Shown in pieces: positions 28,763 through 38,145 of a DNA stretch of 64,000 bases (positions are counted from its first letter, which is position 1; each line of letters begins with the position of its first letter). Under the pieces are notes generated by a model. The model was not told where the DNA came from. It was given only the letters and a program-made list of their open reading frames with translations, and did not search any database. Source of the stretch: Asaia siamensis (lineage in GTDB: Bacteria > Pseudomonadota > Alphaproteobacteria > Acetobacterales > Acetobacteraceae); NCBI RefSeq assembly GCF_014635085.1, contig NZ_BMCH01000007.1:62001-126000 (forward strand). Reading direction: 5' to 3'. The position numbers and the translations under genes were made by a program.

Positions 28763-30130
28763 ATGGCTTTTTTTTCCAGTCGCAGTCATGTCCTGTGGCC
28801 AGACCGCACCACACTCTGGCGGTGGCATTTCTTTGCCGGGCTTTTCTGCCTGCCTTTCGTGATCATGCTCTGCGTGACCGGCTCGCTCTATCTGTTCAAG
28901 CCGCAGATCGAGACCTTTCTGGATCGCGATATCGATCATGCGGTTTCGGACGGGCTGCCACGAAGCGTCAGTGCCCAGCGCGATGCTGCTCTCGCCGCCG
29001 TGGAGGGGGGACATTTCCTGGCACTGGAAATGCCCTCTCGCAAAAAGCAGGCAACGCGTGTTCTCGTGGCGCATGGTGCCGATGTCGCACGCGTCTATAT
29101 CGACCCGGTCACGCTCAGGGTGCTGGCCTGTCGCGATGAGCAGACACGGTTCGAGCGGCTGGTGTTCCGGCTCCACGGGCAATTGCTGATAGGCAATTGG
29201 GGCTCGGTGATCATGGAGATGGTGGCCTCATGGACCATCGTTCTCGTGGTGACGGGGCTGCTGCTCTGGTGGCCGCGTGGGGGTGGGGCGCAGGGCAGTG
29301 TCGTGCCGAGGCTCCGTCTGGCCGGGCGCCCGTTCTGGCGCGATCTCCACGCTGTCGGGGGGATGTGGGTCTCTCTGGTGCTGGTCTTGTTTCTGGTGTC
29401 GGGTCTGCCCTGGTCGTTTGTCTGGGGCTCCGCATTTTCGGCTGTCGAAAGCCGCATCGGCAGGCTTGTGGCGATACAGGATTGGGAGATAGGGGCTGTT
29501 CCCATCGCGGCAACGCTTTCGGGCCATGCGGCGATGCCCGGCATGTCTGATGCTGAGATGGCGAGCATGGATGGGGGCAGCGAAAACGGTTCAGACTCTG
29601 GTCGTCAGACTGAGAGGGCAAGCCATTCCGGTCTGGATGCGGTTTTCGAGACCGCGCAGCATCTCGCCTTTCCCGCACCGGTGCTTGTGACACCGCCCAC
29701 ATCAGCCGGGGGCGAGTGGCACATACGCTCTGACGCGCAAAATCGCCCCAGACGTATCGAGGCAAGCGTGACGGCTGGAGGCGCCGTTACGCATATAGCG
29801 CGTTTTGCCGACAAGACTTTTTCAGATCGCCTCATCGGTTATGGCGTGGCCTTTCATGAGGGGCATCTCTTCGGCGTGCTCAATCTCGCGCTCAACCTGC
29901 TCGTTGCGTTTGTTCTGACCCTGGCGAGTGTGGCTGCGCTCGTGATCTGGCTGAAGCGACGCCGCCCCGGTCATCTGGACGCCCCCAAAGCCTCACCACG
30001 CCCTGTCGCGGCAGGGGCTCTGGTCGTCATGGTCGTTCTGGGAGTTCTGCTGCCGGAGCTTGGGGCGTCACTGCTTCTGCTTGTGCTGGCGAATGCCCTG
30101 TTCGGGCGGCGTTTTTCAGCGCTTCGATAG
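28763..30130 (+). CDS. PepSY-associated transmembrane protein
   Basis: A 455-aa inner-membrane protein of the PepSY_TM family, often encoded with TonB receptors and thought to reduce the imported metal complex. It has an N-terminal helix (WHFFAGLFCLPFVIMLCVTG) after LWRWH, a PepSY-like periplasmic segment and RLHGQLLIGNWG. Next come helices near residues 150-170 and 205-225 (FWRDLHAVGGMWVSLVLVLF), a second periplasmic domain containing HAAMPGMSDAEMASMDGG, and two C-terminal helices. The His and Met residues are plausible haem or metal ligands. GAGGGAAG precedes the ATG. Its last 15 bases overlap the convergent SCO gene. Confidence 0.82.
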   Translation: MAFFSSRSHVLWPDRTTLWRWHFFAGLFCLPFVIMLCVTGSLYLFKPQIETFLDRDIDHAVSDGLPRSVSAQRDAALAAVEGGHFLALEMPSRKKQATRVLVAHGADVARVYIDPVTLRVLACRDEQTRFERLVFRLHGQLLIGNWGSVIMEMVASWTIVLVVTGLLLWWPRGGGAQGSVVPRLRLAGRPFWRDLHAVGGMWVSLVLVLFLVSGLPWSFVWGSAFSAVESRIGRLVAIQDWEIGAVPIAATLSGHAAMPGMSDAEMASMDGGSENGSDSGRQTERASHSGLDAVFETAQHLAFPAPVLVTPPTSAGGEWHIRSDAQNRPRRIEASVTAGGAVTHIARFADKTFSDRLIGYGVAFHEGHLFGVLNLALNLLVAFVLTLASVAALVIWLKRRRPGHLDAPKASPRPVAAGALVVMVVLGVLLPELGASLLLLVLANALFGRRFSALR

Positions 30131-30802
30131 ATAGGGCATGAGATTACGCGCAACGAGGGCCGGGCTGGAATCTGCGGGCAGTATCGCCTGTAGATGGTTC
30201 TGGCCGTCCATCAGATAAAGCACTGAAGAATGGTCGATGCGGTAATCGCCCTTCTGCTCACCCGCCATCATGGCGTGATCCGGATCGGATCCGCTCATGG
30301 CGGGCATCGTAATATGGGAGGTGACGTGAAATTCCCGGGCCACGGCCTCTATTTGGGCAGGTGTACCGGTGAGGCCGACAATATCGAGTGAGAAATGCCT
30401 CGTATAGCGGGCGACATCTTCCGGCCGGTCGCGCTCCGGGTCGAGCGTGATGAAGAGCGGGACAGGGGGGCGTTTGTCTGGGGGCAGAAGCGTATAGGCC
30501 TGCGCAACGGTAGCCAGTGTCAGCGGGCAGACATCGAGGCAATGCGTATAGCCGAAATAGATCAGGGTCTGCTGCCCGGCGAAGCGCGCCTCGGTAGTTG
30601 GCCGGTTCTCGCTGTCGATCAGGGTGTAGGGGCCACCAATCGGTGCGCTCTGCCGATGCGCAAGAAGCGTCTGAAGCCCGATGGCGCCAGAAAACAGACC
30701 GGCCAGGACGAGCGTGGGCACGATCCAGAGACGGCGTGCAGAATGTCGGGATGCGGGTTGTCTGGAGCGGGAGGGTCTGGCGGCGGAGCGTTTTCGGGCC
30801 AT
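30116..30802 (-). CDS. SCO1/SenC family copper chaperone
   Basis: A 228-aa thioredoxin-fold protein anchored by one N-terminal helix (near residues 25-45). The copper-binding motif is GYTHCLDVCP with C88 and C92, and the third ligand His lies in DYRIDHSSVLYL near residue 196. SCO proteins deliver copper to the CuA or CuB centre of haem-copper oxidases or act as periplasmic thiol reductases. An inserted HAMMAGEQ segment adds a potential extra metal site. It converges on and overlaps the PepSY gene, making a compact metal locus. Confidence 0.9.
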   Translation of the reverse strand: MARKRSAARPSRSRQPASRHSARRLWIVPTLVLAGLFSGAIGLQTLLAHRQSAPIGGPYTLIDSENRPTTEARFAGQQTLIYFGYTHCLDVCPLTLATVAQAYTLLPPDKRPPVPLFITLDPERDRPEDVARYTRHFSLDIVGLTGTPAQIEAVAREFHVTSHITMPAMSGSDPDHAMMAGEQKGDYRIDHSSVLYLMDGQNHLQAILPADSSPALVARNLMPYLSKR

Positions 30803-30825
30803 GCGCGTCTCCCTTGTCGAAGGAG

Positions 30826-30940
30826 GCGGGGCTCTGCCCCGCTCCCCGGAAAGGGGCGAACCCCTTTCATCCCTGCAAGAGGGTTTCCAGAGGGTGATGA
30901 CCCTCTGGCGGTTTGCAGGGTGGAACCCTGCGCACCTCTT
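30826..30940. repeat. Hairpin mosaic downstream of ahcY (copy B)
   Basis: Four successive inverted repeats: GCGGGGC-tct-GCCCCGC (30826-30842), AAAGGGG-cgaa-CCCCTTT (about 30850-30867), CCAGAGGGT-gatg-ACCCTCTGG (30887-30908) and GCAGGGT-gga-ACCCTGC (30915-30931). The units recur, reshuffled, at 46809-46973 and 62772-62870. Confidence 0.75.
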
Positions 30941-32230
30941 TTAGTAGCGGTATTCTTCGTGCTTGAACGGACCGGCAACCGGCACACCGATGTAATCGGC
31001 CTGCTTGTTGCTCATCTTGCTCAGCTCGGCGCCGACCTTGGCGAGATGCAGCGCTGCCACCTTCTCGTCCAGCTTCTTCGGCAGGGTGTAGACCTTGACG
31101 TCGTACTGGCCGGGCTTGGCCGTCCAGAGTTCGATCTGGGCCAGGGTCTGGTTGGTGAAGGAAGCCGACATGACGAAGGACGGATGACCCGTGGCGTTGC
31201 CAAGGTTCACGAGGCGGCCTTCAGACAGCAGGATGATGCGCTTGCCGTCGGGGAACTCGATCTCGTCCACCTGCGGCTTGACGTTGTCCCACTTGTAGTT
31301 GCGCAGCGCCTCGACCTGAATTTCGCTGTCGAAATGGCCGATGTTGCACACGATGGCGCGGTGCTTCATCTCGCGCATATGCTCGACGGTGATGATGTCG
31401 ACATTGCCCGTGCAGGTCACGAAGATGTCGCCACGCGGTGCGGCGGCTTCCATCGTCACGACCTCATAGCCTTCCATTGCGGCCTGCAGGGCGCAGATCG
31501 GATCGACTTCGGTCACTAGCACGCGGCAGCCTGCGTTGCGCAGCGAGGCGGCAGAGCCCTTGCCCACGTCGCCATAACCGGCAACCACGGCAACCTTGCC
31601 AGCCATCATGACGTCGGTGCCACGGCGGATGGCGTCCACCAGGCTCTCGCGGCATCCATAGAGATTGTCGAATTTCGACTTGGTGACGCTGTCATTCACG
31701 TTGATGGCCGGAACCTTCAGCGTGCCCTTCTTTGCCATTTCCCACAGGCGATGCACGCCCGTGGTCGTCTCTTCGGACAGGCCGCGCACGTCGTTCAGCA
31801 TCTCGGGGTACTTGTCGTGCATCAGCACGGTCAGGTCGCCGCCGTCATCGAGGATCATGTTCGGCGTCCAGCCATCGGGACCCTTGATGGTCTGCTCGAT
31901 GCACCACCAGAACTCTTCCTCGCTCAGGCCCTTCCAGGCGAAAACCGGCACGCCGGTCGCGGCGATGGCGGCAGCAGCCTGGTCCTGGGTCGAGAAGATG
32001 TTGCAGGACGACCAGCGCACGGTCGCGCCGAGAGCCGTCAGCGTCTCGATCAGCACGGCGGTCTGGATGGTCATGTGCAGACAGCCAGCGATGCGCGCGC
32101 CCTTGAGCGGCTGGCTGGCGCCATATTCCTCACGGAGCGCCATCAGGCCGGGCATTTCGCCTTCGGCAATGGAAATCTCCTTGCGGCCCCATTCGGCCAG
32201 GGCGATGTCGCGCACCTTGTAATCGGTCAT
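30941..32230 (-). CDS. ahcY: Adenosylhomocysteinase (SAH hydrolase)
   Basis: AhcY (429 aa) splits S-adenosylhomocysteine to adenosine and homocysteine, relieving product inhibition of methyltransferases. It contains [20 protein letters not shown], the NAD-binding [39 protein letters not shown], and the C-terminal KHEEYRY with the conserved Lys-Tyr ending. AAGGGT precedes the ATG. A terminator of the upstream gene separates it from the His/Met-rich protein. Confidence 0.97.
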   Translation of the reverse strand: MTDYKVRDIALAEWGRKEISIAEGEMPGLMALREEYGASQPLKGARIAGCLHMTIQTAVLIETLTALGATVRWSSCNIFSTQDQAAAAIAATGVPVFAWKGLSEEEFWWCIEQTIKGPDGWTPNMILDDGGDLTVLMHDKYPEMLNDVRGLSEETTTGVHRLWEMAKKGTLKVPAINVNDSVTKSKFDNLYGCRESLVDAIRRGTDVMMAGKVAVVAGYGDVGKGSAASLRNAGCRVLVTEVDPICALQAAMEGYEVVTMEAAAPRGDIFVTCTGNVDIITVEHMREMKHRAIVCNIGHFDSEIQVEALRNYKWDNVKPQVDEIEFPDGKRIILLSEGRLVNLGNATGHPSFVMSASFTNQTLAQIELWTAKPGQYDVKVYTLPKKLDEKVAALHLAKVGAELSKMSNKQADYIGVPVAGPFKHEEYRY

Positions 32231-32301
32231 TCTGAAACCCTTGTTTCTCTGATGAGGGGCATTTGTATAATGCGAGTTCCGGCTTTGGGCCAGCGCACAA
32301 G

Positions 32302-32334
32302 AAAAAAGCGCCCGACCCCATGAGGGCGGGCGCC
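32302..32334 (-). terminator. Intrinsic terminator of the His/Met-rich protein gene
   Basis: On the minus strand a GC-rich stem (GCGCCCG/CGGGCGC arms, loop around TCATGGGG) is followed directly by six T residues (32307-32302). It lies 41 bases after the 32376 stop and upstream of ahcY. Confidence 0.85.
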
Positions 32335-32375
32335 TGATTCAGGCCCGGTAAGGCGGAACGGACGCTATCGGCTGC

Positions 32376-32747
32376 TTATTGCTGGGCCGATTTGTCGGAC
32401 ATTTTCATGCCCTTCATGCTGTGTTTGTGCTTGGAGGCCTGCTCGTGCTGGGGTGACGAGATGGGCATCTTGTCCGAGGTTTCGCCCGTGGGGACGACCG
32501 TCGCACCGGGGGCGCTCGGTGTCTTCGGATCGGGCTGCTCGCTTGCCTGGTTCTTGAACGTCTTGTTCTGTTCGGTCGGGTTATGGATGTGGGTTGACTG
32601 GTTCTTGAGCGTTTCGGCCTTCTGGGCTGATGGGGCCTGATCGCTGTCGGTAGCCGTCGTCGCCTGGGCGAAGGCAGGGGCTGAAACGAGAGCAGGGGCC
32701 GCAAGCAGGGCGGATGCGGTCAGGACGGCTTTGAATGCGTGTTTCAT
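32376..32747 (-). CDS. Exported His/Met/Lys-rich small protein
   Basis: A 123-aa protein with a signal peptide (MKHAFKAVLTASALLAAPAL, cleavage after SAPAFA). The mature part is hydrophilic and low-complexity, rich in Thr, Gln, Asn and Lys. It ends with a Met/His segment (HKHSMKGMKMSD) that could bind copper or another soft metal. No family recognised. I chose the ATG at 32747, preceded by CAGGAG. It has its own terminator. Confidence 0.65.
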   Translation of the reverse strand: MKHAFKAVLTASALLAAPALVSAPAFAQATTATDSDQAPSAQKAETLKNQSTHIHNPTEQNKTFKNQASEQPDPKTPSAPGATVVPTGETSDKMPISSPQHEQASKHKHSMKGMKMSDKSAQQ

Positions 32748-32956
32748 GACAGGCTCCTGTCGGAAAACGGGGTAGGGATGTCGGGCCGGGTTCTTCGTTT
32801 TGCGGGACATCTGGACGAACTGGTAACAAACCGGCGGCGTTCCGGTTTCCTCGTCACAAGATTAAGGTTTGAAACCGGTTGCCTGTCTCGGGCACACATG
32901 CGAGAGAGCGAGCGGCGCCCAGCTTGCGCTTCCGATCCCTCACGATGGAGGATGGC

Positions 32957-34042
32957 ATGTCCAACACACGCTCGCAGCTGCCGTTCTCAGTCGTCGCAGG
33001 CCAGGACATGAAGCCGAACGGCGTATTGCCTCACGGCATTGCCAACGGGCTGGTCTGGGCCATCAGGGCGAGGCCGGGTGAAGATCCTGTGCCGCTCGAG
33101 CCGCATGAGATCGAGAGCCTGCTCAATGATCGCACGCCACCCTCGAATTATCCCAAACCCTCGGAAAGCTGGGCCTGGCTGCATTTCGACACCGTGCACA
33201 GCTCGGCGCGACAGCATGTCGCCACCCTGCCCTGCCTGCCGGAAGACGTCAGCGCCATGCTGGCCGAAACCGAATATGGCGTCATGCTGGAGGCCCTTCC
33301 CGGTCTCGTATGGGGCGCGCTCCCTGCTTTTGACGATGCCGTTTCGGAAGAGGATCGCGATATCTGCGCCTGGCGCTTTGCCATGCGCCCCGATCTGCTC
33401 ATCACGACACGACGCAATCCGATACCGGTTCTGGGGGCTGCGTTCCGCACACTGCGGGCAGACTCCATTCCGCGCAGCCCCGCTGGGGTGATTGATCGTG
33501 CATTGCGCGAATTCACCGGCAGTGTGCGTCGTCAGATCGGCAAGCTCGATGACGAACTTGACCGTGCCGAAGACGCGCTGCTTCTGATCGAGCGCCGCAC
33601 CGATCTGGGTCATCTCGGTGGTATCGTCGGTAAGGGTCGTCGTCGCGCAACCGAGCTGCGTCGTGTCGTGACCCCGATCGACCGTGTGTTGCGTGACGAG
33701 GATCTCGAACTGCCGGAATGGGCCGAAGACGAGCTGCGTGATCGCACCGAGCGCCAGGTTCATGCGGCGCTGGACGACATGATCGCGCTTCTTGATCGCG
33801 CACGCTCGCTTCAGGACGAACTGGGCTCTTCCCAGGCCGAAGAGACCAACCGGCGCCTGTATATTCTGACTGCTGCCACCATTCTCATGTTTCCCGCGAC
33901 GCTCGTGACCGGATTTTTCGGCATGAATACGGGCGGCATGTATCTGGCCAGCGGGCAGCTCGGCACACTCGAGGCAGGTGCCGTGTGCTTTATCGCCATG
34001 ATCCTGACCTGGGTGTTCCTGAAGCTCGCCCGCCTGCTCTAG
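32957..34042 (+). CDS. CorA/ZntB family divalent metal transporter
   Basis: A 361-aa protein of the CorA metal ion transporter superfamily. A large cytoplasmic N-terminal domain with the helical stalk (REFTGSVRRQIGKLDDELDRAEDAL and DDMIALLDRARSLQDELGSS) leads to two C-terminal helices. The pore signature is GMNTGG after FPATLVTGFF, the GMN motif followed by the residues usual in ZntB-like members. Zn2+ or Mg2+ is the likely substrate. The start at 32957 has GGAGGAT directly upstream. Confidence 0.85.
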   Translation: MSNTRSQLPFSVVAGQDMKPNGVLPHGIANGLVWAIRARPGEDPVPLEPHEIESLLNDRTPPSNYPKPSESWAWLHFDTVHSSARQHVATLPCLPEDVSAMLAETEYGVMLEALPGLVWGALPAFDDAVSEEDRDICAWRFAMRPDLLITTRRNPIPVLGAAFRTLRADSIPRSPAGVIDRALREFTGSVRRQIGKLDDELDRAEDALLLIERRTDLGHLGGIVGKGRRRATELRRVVTPIDRVLRDEDLELPEWAEDELRDRTERQVHAALDDMIALLDRARSLQDELGSSQAEETNRRLYILTAATILMFPATLVTGFFGMNTGGMYLASGQLGTLEAGAVCFIAMILTWVFLKLARLL

Positions 34043-34049
34043 GCTGGTT

Positions 34050-34580
34050 TCAGGCCGAATGGTCCCGACCGGGTGTGAAAGCCGCCCGTTCGATCTGCTC
34101 CCAGGGGCCGCGCAGATAGCGCCACAAGGTCAGGGCTGCGGCAGGATGGGCCTCCCGCATCGGTTCGGCCAGCAGCCGGTGATGCAGGTCGCGCGCCTGC
34201 TCTGGTGATACCTTGTTCTGCACGGTCAGATGAGGTCGCCATGGCGCCTGATCCTGCCTTGTCATTCTGTCTTTGGGTATGAGCGCGCAGAACGATGCGC
34301 GTATTGCCGCGCCCTCCGGGATTGAGAGGCGATAAGCCACGCCTTTTCCCAACAGATAAGGCGCGCCGATCTGTACGAGAGGGGCCGGGCGAGGCTGTCT
34401 CATGAGGGTCAGAACCTGCGTCAGATACTCCGCGGGCAAGGCATGAAACAGGGTGACATGGGCAGGCACGATATTCCGCTCGCGCGGAAAATACAGGTCG
34501 CGCTGTGTCTGCGCCCAGGCCTGTTCTTCCGGCGCTAGTTCGAGCGTCATGATCAATGGCGCTTCGCTGGTTTCCTGCAC
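34050..34580 (-). CDS. 2'-5' RNA ligase / phosphoesterase superfamily protein
   Basis: A 176-aa 2H phosphoesterase-like protein. The two catalytic H-x-T motifs are visible: HVTLFH near residue 42 and HLTVQN near residue 120. Family members act on 2',3'-cyclic or 2'-5' phosphodiester ends of RNA; the real substrate is not known. The GTG start at 34580 has GAGGAA five bases upstream; ATG at 34550 is possible. It converges with the CorA/ZntB gene, seven bases apart. Confidence 0.82.
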   Translation of the reverse strand: MQETSEAPLIMTLELAPEEQAWAQTQRDLYFPRERNIVPAHVTLFHALPAEYLTQVLTLMRQPRPAPLVQIGAPYLLGKGVAYRLSIPEGAAIRASFCALIPKDRMTRQDQAPWRPHLTVQNKVSPEQARDLHHRLLAEPMREAHPAAALTLWRYLRGPWEQIERAAFTPGRDHSA

Positions 34581-34668
34581 GGTTTTTCCTCTCTCCGCCC
34601 GGGTGGGAGCCAGAGCGGTTCAGCCGCAGCTATGGTTGCATGAGGAAAAGGCGAAGAGGTCGGCGCGC

Positions 34669-35598
34669 TCACTCCCCGCCGATATGATGCGTTCCACGGG
34701 CGCGGGCGAGGTCTTCCTGATGCTGGCGGGCGGCATAACGGGCGCGCTGTTCATCTGTGCGTTCGGCAGCACAGGCAGGACACTGGACGCCTTCGACATA
34801 GAGATCTGACAGCTTGTCCTCTGCGGAAACCGGGCGGCGGCAGGCATGGCACAGATCATAGGCACCGGGTTCGAGGCCATGACGCACGGTGACGCGCTGG
34901 TCGAAGACGAAGCATTCGCCTTCCCACAGGCTTTCGGATTCCGGCACGTCTTCGAGATATTTCAGAATGCCGCCCTTGAGATGATAGACGTCTTCCACGC
35001 CTTCGGAGAGCGCGAAGGCGGTCGATTTTTCGCAGCGTATGCCGCCAGTGCAGAACATGGCGATTTTCGGCTTGCGCCCCTCCGCTTCAAGAGCCGCGCG
35101 GCGGGCACGAAACCACTCGGGGAACTGACGAAAGCTCTGGATATCGGGGTCGATGGCGCCCTTGAAGGTGCCGACAGCCACCTCATAGTCATTGCGCGTG
35201 TCGATTAGGATCGTATCGGGGTCTGAAATCAGCGCGTTCCAGTCGGCGGCAGGCACGTAATGGCCGACACCGGCAAGCGGATCGATATCAGGCTGTCCCA
35301 TGGTCACGATCTCACGCTTCAGACGTACCTTCATGCGATTGAAGGGCATGGAAACATCATAGGACAGCTTCCACTCCAGCGCATCGCAGCCAGGCAATGT
35401 GCGAATATGGGCAAGAATGGCGTCTATGCCCTCGGGAGTGCCGGCAATTGTCCCGTTGATACCCTCGCGCGCCAGAAGCAGCGTACCCCGAATGCCAAAA
35501 CTGGTGCAGGCATCCAGCAGGGGAGCGCGCAGCCCGACAGGATCTGCAAAACACGTAAAACGGTAAAGGGCTGCAATGCAGATGGAGTGCTGCGGCAT
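34669..35598 (-). CDS. trhO: tRNA uridine-34 hydroxylase TrhO (rhodanese domain)
   Basis: TrhO (YceA family, 309 aa) makes 5-hydroxyuridine at position 34 of tRNA in an oxygen-dependent reaction. The N-terminal acylphosphatase-like domain has [20 protein letters not shown]. The rhodanese domain has [15 protein letters not shown] and the active-site loop [12 protein letters not shown] with the catalytic Cys near residue 183. The C-terminus has a Cys-rich zinc-like region ([13 protein letters not shown] and CPACAAER). Confidence 0.92.
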   Translation of the reverse strand: MPQHSICIAALYRFTCFADPVGLRAPLLDACTSFGIRGTLLLAREGINGTIAGTPEGIDAILAHIRTLPGCDALEWKLSYDVSMPFNRMKVRLKREIVTMGQPDIDPLAGVGHYVPAADWNALISDPDTILIDTRNDYEVAVGTFKGAIDPDIQSFRQFPEWFRARRAALEAEGRKPKIAMFCTGGIRCEKSTAFALSEGVEDVYHLKGGILKYLEDVPESESLWEGECFVFDQRVTVRHGLEPGAYDLCHACRRPVSAEDKLSDLYVEGVQCPACAAERTDEQRARYAARQHQEDLARARGTHHIGGE

Positions 35599-35898
35599 GA
35601 TAGAATTCCCGGTAACCTCAAGAGCTATTCGGGGGGGGTCATAGCGCAGGAAGATGCTCGGCTTCCATCATGAATGGTCGAGCCATGCGGGTTTTTGATC
35701 GTATTTCGGGATGCCCTTCCCGCGAGCGAGACATTAATGATATTTGACTGAAAATCACCCAATCGGTAAATTTCATCATTAATTTAATGAAAACTGAGTG
35801 AAATTTAATTGTAGTTCCCCGGTTAAGTTATCACATGCCGCCTTATAACAAAACTTTAACGGTTATGGCCTTAGGATGAGCGGGTCGGGGAGGCTCAA
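35599..35898. other. A+T-rich upstream region of the Hint-domain gene
   Basis: A 300-base gap between divergent genes. At 35768-35806 lie nested inverted repeats: AAATTTCA (35768-35775) with TGAAATTT (35799-35806), and TTTCAT (35771-35776) with ATGAAA (35887-... see 35787-35792). The region is A+T-rich until about 35870, and GGGGAGG lies just before the ATG at 35899. It likely holds the promoter and regulator sites of the Hint-domain gene. Confidence 0.5.
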
Positions 35899-38127
35899 AT
35901 GGCAACATCGGTGACAGTTCTCAGCGGTGGTAACTGGACTGCGACATACAAAAATGGTGCGACCTGGTATGTGAGCGGCTCAGTGTCTGCCACAGGTGCC
36001 GTAACGCTGTCGAATATCGGGACTCTCACCGTTTCCAGCGGTGCCGTCGTGTCGGGGGCAACTGTTACAGGTGGCGTCCCAACGGTTTCCGTTCTGAATG
36101 GCGGAACCATGGTCTCCTCTTACGAGCTGAACGGTTACCTGCGCGTAGCGAACGGGGGAGTGGTCTCTGGGAATACCCTCAACTCCACCGAGGTCACCCT
36201 GTCTTCAGGCGGGAGTTCGGTCAATGATCTCTTCGTCAATAGTGGATCAGGGACAGATACGAACGCCTATGTCTATGTAAGTTCGGGCGCTTCTCTGGTG
36301 GGTGCCACCATGAGTGATGGCGCTGTAGCAGGGTTGGCTCTGTCGGCATTTTCAGGTGCAACGGTGTCGGGGCTGACATTGGGTTCTGGCGCCAGTGCGT
36401 ATGTGTCTTCCGGCGCTACAGCCTCTGACATCAACACGGGTGCTGGCAGCGTTCTGTCGATGGCTACCTCTTACGGCAGTGGCAGCGCCTATGTGTATGT
36501 TCCGCCGCAGAGTGCGGTGGTTCTCAGCGGTGGAACATGGTCAGCTGTATCGATCAACAAAGTCACCTATTATGTCAGTGGCAATGTCTCTGCGACTGGT
36601 GCCGTAACCTTTTCGGCAATATCGACACTGACCATTTCAAGTGGCGCAACCGTTTCTGGCGTCACCATCAGTGGCAGTGTGGCGACAGTATCGGTCATGG
36701 GCGGTGGGACTCTGGAGAATTCTCTCCTACTCAACGGCTACGTCTCAGCCATGAGTGGCGCGACGCTTTCGAGCAATGTCCTCAATTCGAATGTTGTCTA
36801 TCTCTCATCAGGTGCGCAATCCATAAATGATACCTATGTCAATAGTGGGTCGGGGGCCGATGGGTATTCGGATGCCTATATCTATAGTGGCGCGAGTATC
36901 ATCTCTCCCTATATCGGATCGGCGGGTGCGGGCAGTTTCGTTGTGCGCGTGTCCTCTGGTGCGTCGATTACCGACCCGACATTAATTCAGAATGGCGGCC
37001 AGCTTCTGGTATCTGGCGGTACCGTAAGCACGACCGATCCGGCCCCCTGCTTTCTGGCTGGGACACTTATCGAGACCCATAAGGGGATGGTCGCGGTTGA
37101 GGATATCGAGATCGGTGACAAGGTTCTGGCCCGTGTAGGGGGAGTGACCGAGGAACGCGAGGTGATCTGGGCCGGAAAAGCATCCGCGATAATCCGGCCT
37201 GATCTGCCGAGTGATCTTTCTGGTTATCCCGTCAGGATACTGAAAGATGCTCTCGGAGAGAGCCTGCCCTTCAAGGACATGCTTATCACTTCAGAACACT
37301 GCCTTTTTCTGGATGATGCGTTCGTTCCCGTCCGCATGTTGGTCAATGGAAGCTCTATTTTCTATGATCGAACCTTCAGTGAATACGAGTATTATCACAT
37401 CGAAACAGAGCATCACTCGGTGATCATGGCTGACGGCGTCTGGAGCGAAAGCTATCTGGATACCGGCAAGCGCCAGTCTTTCCGGCAGACCGGAGCGGTG
37501 CATGTTCTGGGTGCGCGAACACTGGACTGGCATATCGCCGCCGCCGCCCAACTGAGGACTGACCGCGCGTTCGTTGAGCCGATCTTCGAGCGTGTAGTGG
37601 CCCGTGCTGCGCTTAATGATGTGCAGACCCGTGATGGCACTCAACTGGAGACGACGCTCGATCCGGACCTCTATATCGTTACAGAAGCGGGTGAGTGGAT
37701 TGGACGCAGTCGATCCAGAGACGGTCACTATGTTTTCGTTCTGCCGGACAACGCCCGTGACGTGCGTATCGTCTCCAACACAAGTCGCCCCAGTGACGCT
37801 ATTGCGCCTTATGTCGATGACAGACGGCGCCTCGGCGTTCTGGTGGGAGCGATCACGCTTTTTGACAGCTGGGAAACAGTCAATCTGCCGGACGCGCTCA
37901 ATAATGCTGGCCAGCATGGCTGGAATAATCTCGAGCCGTGCGGCAGACGCTGGACAAATGGCAATGCTGCCTTGTCTCTGCCTGAGCGCCGTCCGGGAGG
38001 GCTAACTCTTCTCGCGCTCAGGGTTGATGCTGCCGGCCCATACCTCAAGCCGCGTTTTCCGGCAGAAACCGCTTATTACGGAAGTGTCGACGACGAAGAC
38101 TATGTTCAGGCGCTGCGTCGCGCCTGA
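35899..38127 (+). CDS. Duplicated Ser/Gly-rich repeat protein with autoprocessing Hint domain
   Basis: A 742-aa protein. Residues 5-200 and 206-380 are two copies of the same Ser/Gly/Thr/Val-rich beta-strand repeat block (VLSGG-W..., YVSGSVSATGAVT, TLTVSSGA, NSGSG), like the passenger regions of autotransporters. A Hint_2 (hedgehog/intein) domain follows at about 384-520. It begins CFLAGTLIETHKGMVAVEDI and has the putative nucleophile C384, the hedgehog-type T-x-x-H motif T464-H467 (TSEH) and a later HIETEHHSV. A conserved-looking tail (about 520-742) completes it. No signal peptide is seen, so export may be non-classical. Such proteins are frequent in acetic acid bacteria; their role is unknown. 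Confidence 0.82.
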   Translation: MATSVTVLSGGNWTATYKNGATWYVSGSVSATGAVTLSNIGTLTVSSGAVVSGATVTGGVPTVSVLNGGTMVSSYELNGYLRVANGGVVSGNTLNSTEVTLSSGGSSVNDLFVNSGSGTDTNAYVYVSSGASLVGATMSDGAVAGLALSAFSGATVSGLTLGSGASAYVSSGATASDINTGAGSVLSMATSYGSGSAYVYVPPQSAVVLSGGTWSAVSINKVTYYVSGNVSATGAVTFSAISTLTISSGATVSGVTISGSVATVSVMGGGTLENSLLLNGYVSAMSGATLSSNVLNSNVVYLSSGAQSINDTYVNSGSGADGYSDAYIYSGASIISPYIGSAGAGSFVVRVSSGASITDPTLIQNGGQLLVSGGTVSTTDPAPCFLAGTLIETHKGMVAVEDIEIGDKVLARVGGVTEEREVIWAGKASAIIRPDLPSDLSGYPVRILKDALGESLPFKDMLITSEHCLFLDDAFVPVRMLVNGSSIFYDRTFSEYEYYHIETEHHSVIMADGVWSESYLDTGKRQSFRQTGAVHVLGARTLDWHIAAAAQLRTDRAFVEPIFERVVARAALNDVQTRDGTQLETTLDPDLYIVTEAGEWIGRSRSRDGHYVFVLPDNARDVRIVSNTSRPSDAIAPYVDDRRRLGVLVGAITLFDSWETVNLPDALNNAGQHGWNNLEPCGRRWTNGNAALSLPERRPGGLTLLALRVDAAGPYLKPRFPAETAYYGSVDDEDYVQALRRA

Positions 38128-38145
38128 CATTTCCCTGAGGCAGGA

